From contig PYIU01000010.1 in assembly GCA_003415625.1 (NCBI GenBank), forward strand, positions 248,001 to 312,000: 64,000 bases of DNA. Direction: 5' to 3'. Shown piece by piece: positions 1-11,670 of this stretch. This DNA is from Aquanectria penicillioides. Its lineage: Eukaryota; Ascomycota; Sordariomycetes; Hypocreales; Nectriaceae. Under the pieces are notes generated by a model, which did no database searches, was not told the DNA's origin, and was given only the letters and a program-made list of their open reading frames with translations. Numbering within the stretch: the stretch's first letter is position 1; the number at the start of each line of letters is the position of its first letter. A program made the position numbers and the translations under genes.

Positions 1-611
1 AATCGACTGTGCTAATTCTTGAGCAGTCTTTTGAAAAACCTTGGCGTGAATGTGAACTCGGCTGGGAGGGCGTTGGGGCTGCTGCGGAGATTGAAATGAT
101 CAAGACCCAAAAGCTTGATGTATACGACCAGAATCGTGATGAAATTTAATGGAGGTAGACCTTTGAAGTTGACTTAGAATAGAAACAATCTGAAGTGACA
201 AAGAATTGTGTTAGTCACCGATATATGGCATTACCCAACTAGGAGCGATCGCCAGTGACCCCGCGTGTTGACGTACTCACACTCGGGCACTGTAAACAAA
301 CAGACGCCAAAAATGTGACGGAATGCCGGAGACGTCCAAATCGTCTGAGATGTTGTTGATCCATAACTATCGAGCCCATTGTACTTGTGTGGGGCACACG
401 GAGGAAAGAGCAGGGGCACTTTAACCGAGGGTATTCGAATATAAAGCGCTAATCCGGAGTTCTTTTCCATCTTTAGGCAACGTCTAAGATAAATTCCACC
501 TCATTTGGCCTGATTGCAAAGATCACATTTAAGTGTGTATAATTACCTGTCTTTAGGTTTAGAGTCACGGCTGAAGTGAGCTGATAATCGCATTGAGGCA
601 TATTTTATATA
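1..611. other. Intergenic, upstream of the P450 gene
   Basis: No gene could be supported here. The stretch presumably holds the promoter of the P450 that starts at 612. An open frame on the minus strand at 231-470 has no recognisable domain and no supporting context. Confidence 0.5.
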
Positions 612-2840
612 ATGGCACCAGAACTGAGTAACCCGAAGGCGTATTGGGTATTGCTAGCAGCATTTGCCTTTTATGTACTTCACAAACTGTCCAGGGTCGG
701 TATGCGTCCCAAAGGCTACCCACCAGGTATTCTTCTCATCTTAACAAACCGTGATAAATCTGTAACGATATAACTAGGGCCCCCAACACTCCCGATCATC
801 GGCAACTTGCACCAATTCCCTCGCAAAGACTTGCATTTACAATTTCAGAAATGGACCGAAAAGTGTATTTAGCCCCATCTTGCTTCATTTGGCCTGCGCT
901 GATGAGTCGTAGATGGGCCGGTGGTGTCACTTCAATTGGGCACACAAACCCTCATTCTACTCGGAACAGCTGGTGGAGTTTACGATCTCTTGGAGAAGAA
1001 GAGCAGTATTTATTCGACACGAATGGATATCATGTTTCGAGAATTTGGCAACGAATTGAACATCGCTTTCCGCCCGTGAGACCAACAAGCCAAACGGAGT
1101 GTGATAATTCACTGACTACAAAATAGGTACGATGATGTATGGCGGCGACAGCGAAAGATTTACCACGTCCGACTCAACAGTAAGCTAGCGAACAATTATT
1201 TGCCCTACCAAGTAAGTGCCACAAGAAAATACCCCTGTGGCCTCTGTTAAAAATGCTTTTCGGCAGAACTTTGAGACGCAGCACCTGTTGCACGATTTCC
1301 TCGAGAGTCCGCATGAATACCGCCACCATTTGGAGAGATTTACGATTAGCATCGGGTCTACGATTGCGTTTGGGAGGAGGATTCCATCTGCAGATGACCC
1401 GATGGTCACAACACTCATGGAGGTAAGATCGGCTTGGACGCGACTGAATGACAGCTTCCAGCTAACATGAATCTGCAGTGGTTTCGTGGGGCCATTGCCG
1501 CTGGGAGCTCTCTTCAGATTGCCGACTGGTGGCCGATGTTGCGACCTCTGATCCGTGGAATTCCGAGTTTTATGAATCCAATCACGATGAAATTGAACGC
1601 CTTACATGATACCGAGTCGGAACTTTGGCGAACTTTGGTAGAGATGACGCGAGAACATGTTAAGCATGGGCGGTTTTATCCAAGTAAGACCCGTATCAAT
1701 CTGGGCCTTGCATAGTCTGTCTAATTCTTCATAGGCCTCTGCCGAGACATGATCACGCGCCAGTCGATTGAGAAAGATCAACTAACAGAAGAGGAGATTT
1801 GGTACAATTCGGGACACTCGTGGGCTGCTGCCACGTAAGTACATACCTGACTGTTACATACCCTCTATAATAACAGTAAGAATAGAGACACGCAGTCCAA
1901 TTCTCTAATTGGATATGTAAAAGTTTGTCAAATCAGGCGCAAACCACGTAGATTAAAGCACACTGACCCTTACCTAGGCCATGACGCTTTATCCAGCTGT
2001 GCAGGCTCAGGCCCGCAAAGAAGTGGACACCGTTATTGGTGATGACAGGCTGCCTGAATGGTCTGACCGAAGCAACATGCCATATCTCAGGAGGGTTCTG
2101 GAGGAAACCTTACGTTGTGAGTGTACTTGGCCAAGAACTACCGAATGTATGCATTAGGTGGCTCATGATCGAGATAGGGGCTCCTACTACCGTCACTGGA
2201 GGTCCCATGCCACATGCTGTCAGTAAAGACGATGTCTACATGGGATACACAATCCCAGCAGGTGCTGGAGTGATGAATTGCGTTAGTAATTTCTCCAATC
2301 CTATCTGAATGTGCTGATGGCTCGGAAAGGTTTGGACAATCAACAATGATCCGAATAGGTTTGAGAATCCACGGGAGTTCAACCCTTTGCGATACTCAGA
2401 AGAAGACTCCTCGGTCGAAGGATTTTCCGTTACCACCAACTATGAGAAACGTCCGCACAATACCTTTGGTGCTGGACGGAGAATTTGTCCTGGTTCGCAT
2501 GTTGCAGAGCGCACATTATTCATCACCATGGCCCGGCTCCTGTGGGCGTTCGAATTCCGGCCGAAGAAAGATCAATACGGCAACAACAAACCAATTGAGA
2601 GAGATGCCATGACTACTGGGATGGTAGTGGGGCCAGCTCCATTTGAGTGGGTGATCTTGAGTCAGAATGAAAGCAGCCGTGTTAACCATACATTTCAGAT
2701 GTGACATAATTCCGAGAAGCACTGAAAAGGTTGAAAAGATTCGAAAGATGTACCAGCAGGCAACCAGCAGCCTCGACGCAGAAGGAAACTACACAGAGGA
2801 GTTTTTCAAGGAGAATTGGAGAGCAGGGGACACTAAATAG
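612..2840 (+). CDS. Cytochrome P450 monooxygenase (OrdA-like, microsomal)
   Basis: Heme-thiolate monooxygenase expected to hydroxylate or otherwise oxidise a small molecule at the ER with a P450 reductase. Twelve exons were traced: 612-726, 778-864, 913-1075, 1127-1211, 1267-1422, 1479-1683, 1735-1834, 1886-1922, 1978-2116, 2178-2281, 2330-2646 and 2699-2840. The product has an N-terminal membrane anchor, a proline-rich hinge (YPPGPPTLPIIGN), the C-helix WRRQR, the ExxR pair (EETLR), a PERF-like segment and the heme loop FGAGRRICPG. All exon joins stay in frame, so the gene looks intact. The I-helix oxygen-activation motif reads AATDTQ instead of the usual AGxDTT. The end (ECDIIPRS then a charged tail) is typical of the OrdA-like group. 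It sits at the left edge of a run of oxidative tailoring genes. The substrate cannot be told from the sequence. Confidence 0.9.
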
Positions 2841-3721
2841 CAAAGAGTCACCTTTGCAACCGAAAAGCCAATTAGTGTGTCTAGACTAGTTGGATGGATG
2901 GCCGAGTGCATGTGATTCTAATGTAGTAAGTGATTTTGATGTTTCTATGACGCTGTTTAAATGATTGATTTGGAGGGATTTCGAGACCAGAGACACATCA
3001 TAACGTACTTTAGTTTGATACCATAGTTCATGCACACTGCGATGGCTACTGTTCATACCATTTCTTATGCCCCGCTTCCAACTATTCTACTGTTTAAATA
3101 TCATTCTTTTCTGCTATTATCTACACTGAAGTAATGAAGGAAATCTATAAGCATGCGAGAATAAAAAAGTGATCTGCGTAAGATAACAAAATAAAGCAGC
3201 AAATGTTGCAACATGGAATTCCAAATGGATATGAGAATTTAGCCCAATTAGGTAGTATCAAAGATCATTGGACTGAATGTAAAAATAATCAAATAATAAT
3301 CCCCATACGAGAAACTACTTTCCGATCATGAACAGTAGGTATCGGCATCATCGAGGCTGGTACGGATCAATGCGATCTTTAATCCGATGCAATACTAGCT
3401 CAATTGTCGCGTCAACCGGGTGGAGAGGGTTTTGAGATGCTGCGTGGTGACTGTTCAAAATGTTGGTCAGCAAAATTAGAGTAGCATCTCTCGAGCCATG
3501 GGACCACGCACAAAGTTGGAATCGGTGACAGCATGCCTTGGAATTGGAAAAGATATCCCACATACTTACTGTCAGTAACGCGTGTCTCACACTTTGACCC
3601 TGTCTTGCCAATGTAAAAATGGTTGAAAAAAGCAACAAGCCTTCTGTTTCCGACCCTTGGTAGTATGATTTAAATTATATTGTATTGAATACTGCATTAC
3701 TTACTCAAATTTCAACGAACA
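2841..3721. other. Intergenic, P450 to transesterase-like gene
   Basis: AT-rich stretch with no supportable gene. It should hold the P450 3' end and the promoter of the gene at 3722. A minus-strand open frame at 3348-3638 lacks any family signature. Confidence 0.5.
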
Positions 3722-5193
3722 ATGGCCGAATTGACTAAACTCCTGGAAGAGAGCACTCGCTTAGATAATCCTAGACAAGCAGCGCCCTCCATTGTAGCTA
3801 CCGTTATTGGCGCGGGTGGTATGTCATGGCTAATGCAACACGACTTTTGCTTTACGTCCGAGTTAAAGGAACTAAGTATAAAAATAGGAAAGATTCTCTG
3901 GCAACATGCCAGCGGCATTGGTCATCACGATGACGAGAGGGTTACACCTGACACCGTCTTCTGGCTGGCGTCTCAATCCAAGCTGATGTGCACCGTCGCC
4001 GTACTTCAAACTGTCGAGAAGGGCTTGATTGGCTTAGATGAAGACGTCGCCAAGTACCTGCCTGATCTTGCCTCATTGGAGGTGCTAGATGGAGGAGAGG
4101 ATGCCAATGGTCTTCCGACAACAAAGCCGCGGAAAAACAAGATTACTCCTCGGTGAGACTGTAATAGCCATTCATATCTATATCGGGCGGCCCTAATATA
4201 AATTTAGGCTTCTTTTGTCACACCAAAGCGGCGTTGGGTACGACTCTATGCCCTTTAACGTGGCTAAGTGGGCACAGATGAAGGGGTTTGCGCATACCAC
4301 ATTGGACGGCACGCAAGTAAGAACTAGTTACTTAGTCAGGAGTCCGAAGCTTTACTGACGATATATAGAGTTCAATGAAGGCGTGTCCTTTGGCTTTTGA
4401 GCCTGGAACTGAATGGTCATACGGCGCTGGAATTGACTGGGCTGGGGAGTTGGTAGGCAAAACGACTACAGGTAATCTGAGCCACGTACTAATCAGTACT
4501 CTCAACAGGTTGCGCGGGCCAACCAGACGACGCTTGAAGAGTACTACAAGAAGAACATTTGGAACCCATTGGGAATGAAGAAGACGACATACCACCCAGC
4601 TCAGTTTGAGAATAGTATTGTTCAACCATATCTCCGCGACGAGTCTGGAAAGTTGAACCCCGAGCCGCTTCCTGTTCCCATCGAGCCGCTTAGAGAGACC
4701 GCGGGCCATGGGGCATGGGGGACAGCAAACGATTATTCCAAACTGCTTGGAGCCCTTCTAGATGGTGGAGAGCCTATCCTAACTGAAAAGTCGGTAACCG
4801 AAATATTCACCTTTCAGACACCTACCACGGAATCGATTACCGCTATGATCCATGGTCCATACAAGCCTGCACTGGGTCCCTCCATCCCCCTGGACCAAAA
4901 GGTCCATCACGGTTTGGCAGGCCTGATCAACCTCGCTGATTTCCCAGGCCGTCGGAAAGCAGGCACGCTGCAGTGGTCAGGGATGCCGAACTTGATTTGG
5001 GTAAGTTACATGATTTATTTATGTAGCAAGATTTGGAGTATTCATAGCTGACACTACGGAATAGTGGATCGACCGTGAGGCTGGTATTGCTGCCACGGCA
5101 TTTCTGCAGGTTATGCCGGTTGGTGATCCTTTAGCGGGAGAGTTCAACATTAAGTTTGAGGAGGAGGTGTACAAAGAGTTTGGGAAGAAATGA
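3722..5193 (+). CDS. LovD-like acyltransferase/esterase (class C beta-lactamase fold)
   Basis: Serine enzyme of the beta-lactamase/transpeptidase fold, resembling the fungal LovD group, which moves acyl groups onto or off natural products. Exons: 3722-4152, 4209-4316, 4369-4452, 4509-5000 and 5065-5193; all joins are in frame. The SxxK nucleophile motif is SQSK at residues 84-87. The second catalytic element, a YxG-type tyrosine in FEPGTEWSYGAGIDW, follows the second intron. A LLLSHQSG segment and a C-terminal HGLAGLIN...GTLQWSG block match the family, and length (about 410 residues) fits LovD. No signal peptide is evident, so it is probably cytosolic. Placed beside P450, BVMO and SDR genes, it may esterify a hydroxyl or cleave an ester made by a neighbouring Baeyer-Villiger enzyme (inference). 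Simple hydrolysis remains possible. Confidence 0.87.
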
Positions 5194-6130
5194 GTGACAT
5201 ATGCATGGTAACCTTTACCAAGCTCCGTAGCAATGCTAAGAAAGGATTGAGAATACAGTAGTCTAGAAGGTGATTTTTGGAGAATTCGTTCTCTATTGGA
5301 AAGTTTCATAAATAGCTACACCTTCTTGAGCGGTGTTAATATTGATGTCATCTTTCATTCTTGCCATAGCTGTTATCCGAGAAGAATTATGCCTGTCAGA
5401 TTAAATATCACAAGATTCGACAGTGAAGAGATCATTTGAAACACTTCAAGTCCCAAGACAAAGGCACTTGGCTATGGCTTTCCTCGTTCGATCACAGACA
5501 CGGATCAATTCCCCGAGCGTGAAGAATAAAAAGAATATCGTAATCAGCTGACTGCAGTGATATATTTGAATCGATACTTCAATGATCGGGCTGCTGATCC
5601 AACGTGCACCCAACCAACGACAACCTCTTGGCAAATCCAATGTCCCTCACTTGCCTCATTTCAAAAGTTTCCATGATTCAACCAGTGCTAAGGAGTGTTT
5701 AGAACGCTATAGAAAGGGCCAGTTCAAACTTTGAGAGTTTAGATTCCCTGATATGTGTTCGTTTGATTAGTCATGCTTGGTGACAAACCCCTCTTGCACT
5801 TCTTTCCCGGCAATCGATTGCCGCTTTTCCGAGTACTATGACTTTGTGCACGATATTTCCTAGCCCTTGGCTTCCTTCACTGTTCCGGCACCGCACAGTC
5901 AGAATTCTGTTACTCACATTCACTCGGTTGATATGATTCAGCATTCTGGGACGATGTACATTCGATCTAGTCTGCGTGACAAACCGCACCAGGGGATGGG
6001 TTTGTATCTATACAATTTAGATAATCATTAAAGATTCCCATTGTCTCCAATTCAATACGCAAAAAACTCAATTTCTTTGAAGATATCGTTTTTCCTCGCT
6101 ATCGAGGCAATCTCTGCCTAGTTGTGCAAG
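5194..6130. other. Intergenic, promoter region of the first BVMO
   Basis: No gene supported. The ten-base string GTGACAAACC occurs twice (near 5780 and 5976) on the plus strand, upstream of the start at 6131. It contains a TGAC half-site that a bZIP factor could read, but that is a guess. Confidence 0.4.
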
Positions 6131-8391
6131 ATGTACGCCTACAAAAAGCAGATGAGAGCGGGGAAGTTCTTTGATACGCTGCATGAAAGCCACTTCCCCT
6201 CGAGGCCCATTGATAGAAGCCGCCCAATAAAGGTCATAGTCCTTGGGGCTGGTATGTCTGGAATTATCGCAGGAATTTTCTTTCCCAGAGCGATTGAGAA
6301 TCTGGAATTGGTTATATACGAGAAGAATGCAGACATCGGTGGAACGTGGTTTGAAAACGTGTAAGAAATCCCCCACTCTCTCCTTCTCCAAATTAGCTGT
6401 CCTCTCATGGATAGCATGTAAATGGGATGTAGCTGACCTTTTGTATATTAGATACCCAGGAATTGCTTGCGACATTCCCTCTCATGCGTATTCTTTTACC
6501 TTCGAGGGTAATCCGGAGTGGAGCAGCTACTATGCGCCTGGAGCTGAAATCGAGGCGTATTTGAAACGGGTCGCGAATAAATACAATGCTTACAAGTACA
6601 TGAAGTTCAATAACAAAGCTACCAAAGCAGAGTGGAACGAAAATGAGGGCAAATGGTATGTGCACTTTGAAAAAGTGAACACCGGCGAGGTAGTCAATCA
6701 CAGTTCCAAGGCAGCTTGCATTTGCGCAGGTGCATTCAATAAGCCACTCCAGCTAATCATCTTGTAGACATTCGTTGATACCGCTGATGTGGTATGCTCT
6801 GCCATTGGCATCCTGAATCAGTGGAAATTGCCAACGATCCCTGGGCTGCTAGACTTCGAAGGAAAACTAGTCCACTCTGCTGGCTTCGACACATCATACG
6901 ACTTTGCGGGAAAGCGAATTGCCCTGATTGGTGGTGGATCTAGCGGCATTCAAATTCTGCCTCAGATTCAAAAGAAGGCTGCCCATGTCGACCATTACAT
7001 GAAAGGTCGAACTTGGATTCCCCCAGGAGGTATTGGAGGAGAAGGGTTAATGAGCAGAGGAGGTGATCGTATGTCGCGGTGTCTTATTCTGAACCAGGTT
7101 ATATCGAACTGACGACTGTATAGCTGTTACTCCTGCAGAGGACCTGACTCGCTTTAAGAAAAGCCCAGAAGAGTACCTTGCATATCGACGTACCGTGGAG
7201 AACATCCTACACCGACCCGTGGAGGCACTTTACCAAAACACAGAGGGAACTAAGACATTCATGGAGATGTGTAAAGCTCATATGAAAGCCAAGCTGGCCA
7301 AGAAACCAGAGATTTATGACCAACTTGTTCCCAGCTTTGCTCCCGGGTGCAGACGGCTCACTCCCGGTCCCGGGGTATGGGAATTCTTCCCCTGTCGTAA
7401 CAGTAACTATCATTAATGGATTCTTTACAGTATCTTGAAGCCTTGGTCGAAGACAATGTCGATTTCATCTCGACCCATATCAAGAAAGTTCACCCGACAG
7501 GAATTGAGACTGACGACGGAAAACTCCGTGAAGTCGATATGATTATTTGCGCAACCGGATTTGATGGGTTAGTCCTCTTCAAACGCGTCATGAATCTTAT
7601 AGTTGATATTTTATTTAGTGTTTACAAGCAGCATTTCCCGGTCCTCGGGAAGAATGGAATCAATCTGCAGGACATCTTCGCAGATCTACCTGAGGCGTAC
7701 CTCTCAATGGCACCCCGGGACATGCCCAACTACTACTGCTTCCTTGGCCCGAATGGAGGGCCTGGTCTAGGCTCTGCGGTGCCATTCCTAGAGAATGAAG
7801 CCAAGTACATGATTAAAGTGATCCAGAAGATTCAACGAGAGTGGATCAAGAGCATGGTTCCCAAGTAAGCCCTTTCTCACTAGTCGCAGCTCCCTCCACA
7901 TATCGCTCGGCCACTAACTTCAAACGCTCGTATCAAGGCCAGGGCTAGTAAAAGCCTTCGGTAAGTATGCAGATCGATATTTCAAGCCCACGGTTTTCGC
8001 CGCTCAATGCAATGCCTGGTGGAGACACAAGGGAAGCGATACCGGTCGACTCTTGGCAATTTGGCCTGGATCCCAGTTGCATGGGACCTTTGCTTTCGAA
8101 AATCCTAGATGGGAAGATTTCAACTACGAGATTCGGTCTGAGTTGAATGGGAATCCTCTGGATTGGTTTGGAAACGGGTTGACCCAGGGTCAGATCGATG
8201 GAGAGGACACCACTGCCTATCTCGACTCTCACGTCCCTGTAGAGAATACGATTGACATTAAGAAGGAGAAACGGCAACAGGCCGAACAAGAGCAGCAAGA
8301 GGAGTTTGAGGGTCTCAAGAATGGTCTTCGTGAAGCAGAGACCGGCATCGAGCATGTTGAGCTTAGCACCAACGACGTGCAGGTTTTATGA
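6131..8391 (+). CDS. FAD-dependent Baeyer-Villiger-type monooxygenase 1 (StcW-like)
   Basis: Class B flavin monooxygenase expected to use NADPH and O2 to convert a ketone to an ester or lactone. Exons: 6131-6360, 6452-6689, 6768-7068, 7124-7374, 7431-7567, 7619-7864 and 7938-8391. The first Rossmann motif is GAGMSG at residues 39-44, followed by IGGTW and YPGIACDIPSH. The NADPH motif is IGGGSSG. The BVMO fingerprint reads FEGKLVHSAGFD, with Phe where Trp is usual before the Asp. A late ATGFDG motif is also present. The last 50 or so residues are Glu/Gln/Lys-rich, probably coiled coil, and extend past the usual domain end. The start at 6131 is the first ATG of the frame. It converges on a second BVMO at 9075. 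N-hydroxylation or another class B reaction cannot be excluded. Confidence 0.9.
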
Positions 8392-9074
8392 GATGCCTAG
8401 CCGATCAATTTATGATCAAGATTTGAATACACAGTCTTTCCCGATGTTCAGCTGTTCGCCATCTACTCACCATTACTATTAACATTGACAGTGCTGTACC
8501 ATTAAATTGTGATTATGTCAGAATATTCCAGTCTTCTCGGAAGCCTTTCCCGCCGATAGCCCATGTCTACGTAACCGACCATATCTGCACGTCAACCATG
8601 GTCTGCGGGAGATTGGCAAACGACATCTATCTAAACTATATTTTGAATTCTTTCACCATCGTATTTCGAAAGCATACTCAACAAATAGCCCATGGTCTAT
8701 AGGGCAAGTGATTCATCTTCGGACACATCCTGAAGGTAATTTTAGGCAGTGTCGATTTTTGGGCTGAGAAGTTACGCAACCACAAATGTTATACTGACAT
8801 AATCCCACGCTTCCCCTCAAAAACTCGAGTGGAATTAAGTACATGCTCATTATGGTATGTGTATTCATTCTGGTATGTGTATTCATTCTGGTATGTGTAT
8901 TCATTCTGGTATGTGTATTCATTCTGGTATGTGTATTCATTCTGGTATGTGTATTCATTCTGGTAATAAAATACACAAACCTCGACTGATTGAAAGCGGC
9001 AACTCAAATTTACTAGTCAAAATTGATACCAATCATGCCATAGCTAGCTGCTTATTCACAATGAAAAAAAAATA
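8392..9074. other. Intergenic between two convergent BVMO genes
   Basis: Shared 3' region of the two monooxygenase genes. It contains a six-copy 18-bp minisatellite (listed separately) and otherwise no supportable gene. Confidence 0.6.
8855..8962 (+). repeat. 18-bp minisatellite, six perfect copies
   Basis: The unit GTATGTGTATTCATTCTG occurs six times in tandem without mismatch. A degenerate partial unit (CTCATTATG) precedes it. It lies between two convergent genes, about 115 bp beyond the 3' end of the minus-strand BVMO. There are no unique spacers between units, so it is a plain minisatellite. Perfect copies suggest recent expansion, so copy number probably varies between strains. Confidence 0.97.
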
Positions 9075-11195
9075 CTACATAGGAAATCGTCCACGATTAT
9101 GAATGAAAAGTCCACCTACAACAAAAACACTCAAAAAAAGACCCCCGAGCAAAGTTCGCCGTCCAACCAAGGTCTCCTCCATGACTCTGCCGATGTACGT
9201 CTCGCCGCCCGGGAGCTGCTCCACCGTCATCCCTGTAATTTCATAATCAGACCAATCTATTTTGGACATCATTTTCTGGTACTCCACGACTGTCCTACTC
9301 CAGTTATTTGTAACTAAGCCTTCTTTAGTTTTGTACCAGCTCTTGCACCGTGGGTCAGCAAAAGACGACGTTGTCAAGTCTTTCTGCAACTCTTCATTCC
9401 AAGCCTCAATTCTCTTCACCTTTGGCTCGATTGATACTGCTTGTCCCTTTTTCCTTGCTTCCATTACTTCCTTGACGAGGACTGCAATATACCGAGTTTG
9501 GGCCTCAATCATCAGAAGGATGGAGTTGTGGCCCAAATTGGTGTTAGGCCCGTAGAGCATTCCAAAGTTAGGGAGGCTCTCTACCGTGACACCATAAAGT
9601 GCAGAAGCACCTGTCGCCCAAATCTTTTCTAGTGGTAAATTGCCCACGCCATGCACCTTGATGCCGCACATGAACTCCTGAGATCGAAAACCCGTTGCAA
9701 GAACGATAAGGTCGAGATCAACTGAGTGCTCTGCTTCGCTGTTCTTCGTCTTCACGGTAATACCGTTTTCTGTTGCACGTTGGATTCCTCCAGTCTCCAG
9801 CGAAACATTGGGCAGGCGTAGGGAAGGGTAATAATCGTCGCTAAGCAGCACCCGCTTACACCCAGGTGGATAGTCTGGGGTCAGAGTTTCCCACAAGTCA
9901 GGTCGGTCCGGTAGTTGGGATTCGATATAATTCTGACAAAATTTCGTTATCGCGGAGGACTCGGCGGATTCCTTTTGGATGAGTGCCTCAAAGTACGATT
10001 CCCGTCCATCCATGGTATCCGCTCGGAGACGACGTAGCAAGAATGGAACATTTCTCAGCAAATACTTCTTCCATTCCGACACATCATTATTCAACCTTGG
10101 GATTATCCAGTTGGGTGACCTCTGAAAAAGAGTCAGATGAGAAGCAACTTTAGCTATCTCCGGAACCAGCTGGACTGCCGTGGCGCCTGGCTCCAATGTT
10201 CAGTAAAGCTTTGCAAGGCTTAGGAGGTCCGTCAACTTACCGTTGCCAATTATTCCCACACGCTTCCCATGAAGGTCGTAGCTCCAGTCCCAACGAGCAG
10301 AATGCATCACCTTGCCTCGGAAGTTTTCCAGGCCCTGGAATTCGGGGTAATACGGCTCATTGAGCTGACCAACCCCTGCAATCAAAAAGCTCGAATCAAT
10401 GGTATATTGGTCGCAAAACTCGGCTTCTTTGCCTCCAGTTACCTGAATGGAGACCTTCCATTGCTTCAACACTGAGTCCCAAGTTGCTTCTGTGACCTCG
10501 GAGCAGAATCGAACAAATTGATACAGATCGTATTTACTTGCAATTCTCTTGATATAGGTCTAGATTTGAGGCAAGGGCAGATGGTTAGCTAGTAGCTCAG
10601 AACTGAGCGACTACAAGGACGGCTTGACAGCTTACCAGAATCTCTTCCTGCTCCGGGTACAACCTGGACCAATTGGGATTCTGTTCAAATGAAAAGCAAT
10701 AGAGATGCGATAAGACTTGAAAGGAATAGGAAGTAGCATATGTTAGTTTGAGACTATACTGAAATTGGCGATGAGGCGCAGAGCGACTTACTGTCACAGC
10801 AGCACCCGGGATAAGCATTATCTTTCCATGTTCCACCAAAGCCCGTACCTTTTTCGATGATGACAAAATCTCGATTTCCATCCTCAAGTAGCTTAAGAGC
10901 CATACATATCCCTACGCAGGGTCAATACAACAATGTTCTCGTAGATCCATGATCACAACCGGCCCCGTAGTTGGAATATCTCACCCGAAAATCCTGCCCC
11001 AATGATCACCACACTTGATTTGGTGAAGTCGTTTGGAATGCTGTCAGTTCCTCGGTGAATTAGACGCACCATGTTTGCGTGTTTTGTCGATGAAGGCGAC
11101 TGTTTTTTTGCGAAAGAAGAAGGTGACAGGAAACTTTGGAAAGAATCAGGTCTAATTTTAGTTATACGATCGTAAAAATGCTTTCTAGTGCTCAT
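9075..11195 (-). CDS. FAD-dependent Baeyer-Villiger-type monooxygenase 2, membrane-anchored
   Basis: A second class B flavin monooxygenase, clearly a different subtype from the one at 6131. Introns lie at 10912-10984, 10716-10791, 10560-10635 and 10187-10240, and all joins keep frame. The FAD motif is GAGFSG near residues 66-71, followed by FGGTW and YPGCCCD. The NADPH motif is IGNGATA. The BVMO fingerprint FRGKVMHSARWDW is canonical, including the Trp. The C-terminus carries a hydrophobic helix (TLLGGLFLSVFVVGG) followed by a short basic end, suggesting tail anchoring in a membrane, possibly the ER with the P450. The start is the ATG at 11195; a downstream Met near residue 42 is an alternative. 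The upstream region holds a 50-bp interrupted palindrome. Two BVMOs next to each other suggest two successive oxygen insertions, or one BVMO plus another oxidation (inference). Confidence 0.9.
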
Positions 11196-11670
11196 GAAAG
11201 GAGATATTCATATGACCTCAGGTAAATCACTAACAGGTATGCTGCGTGTCATCCATGTGATGACACACCATACTGTTAGGTCACCCCACGAATGCGGAAC
11301 GCAGGGGTTGTCGAATACGAGGAGAGATTTGGTAGAAGATCGGATGTTTCCCGGGAATCATTTAGCGCACCATCTGCGGCGTAGCCCGTGCAAGCGTGAC
11401 AAAACGAGTAACGGGATATGTGCGGGCGGCACACAATAAGTTTTCAACAGGCCTGGTCCTGCATTCCCACATCTGGGACCTCGGCAAACGATGTAGACTG
11501 ATGTAGACTTTTCAAGGCTTGTAATACAATCCCCAACCTATGATAGGGTTTTGGTATGGATTATACGCGGGCCAACATTTCAAAGAGGATGCCGAAATAC
11601 CAGCTTGAAACGGCCTTAATTGTGTCCTTGACGTGACTCTAAGCTATTTAAGACTTCTATTCGTATGCTA
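11196..11670. other. Intergenic, BVMO 2 promoter and SDR 3' side
   Basis: No gene supported. The main content is the interrupted palindrome at 11230-11279, upstream of the minus-strand BVMO 2. Confidence 0.5.
11230..11279. promoter_or_regulatory. 50-bp interrupted palindrome in the BVMO 2 promoter
   Basis: Two nested inverted repeats share one centre. The outer pair is CTAACAG / CTGTTAG. The inner pair is GTGTCATC / GATGACAC around a 5-base centre, with a TATG / CATA pair in between. It lies 35-84 bp upstream of the BVMO 2 start. The TGAC half-sites suit a bZIP dimer, and a bZIP gene sits 2 kb away. A GATGACAC copy also occurs near 12732, upstream of the SDR at 11671-12477. Regulatory use is inferred only. 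Confidence 0.5.

Noticed and set aside
3348..3638. 96-codon minus-strand open frame between P450 and the transesterase-like gene
   Set aside because: No recognisable sequence and no context. It lies in ordinary spacing between two genes.
8855..8962. Regular direct repeats that might suggest a CRISPR array
   Set aside because: Units are contiguous with no unique spacers, and the genome is fungal.
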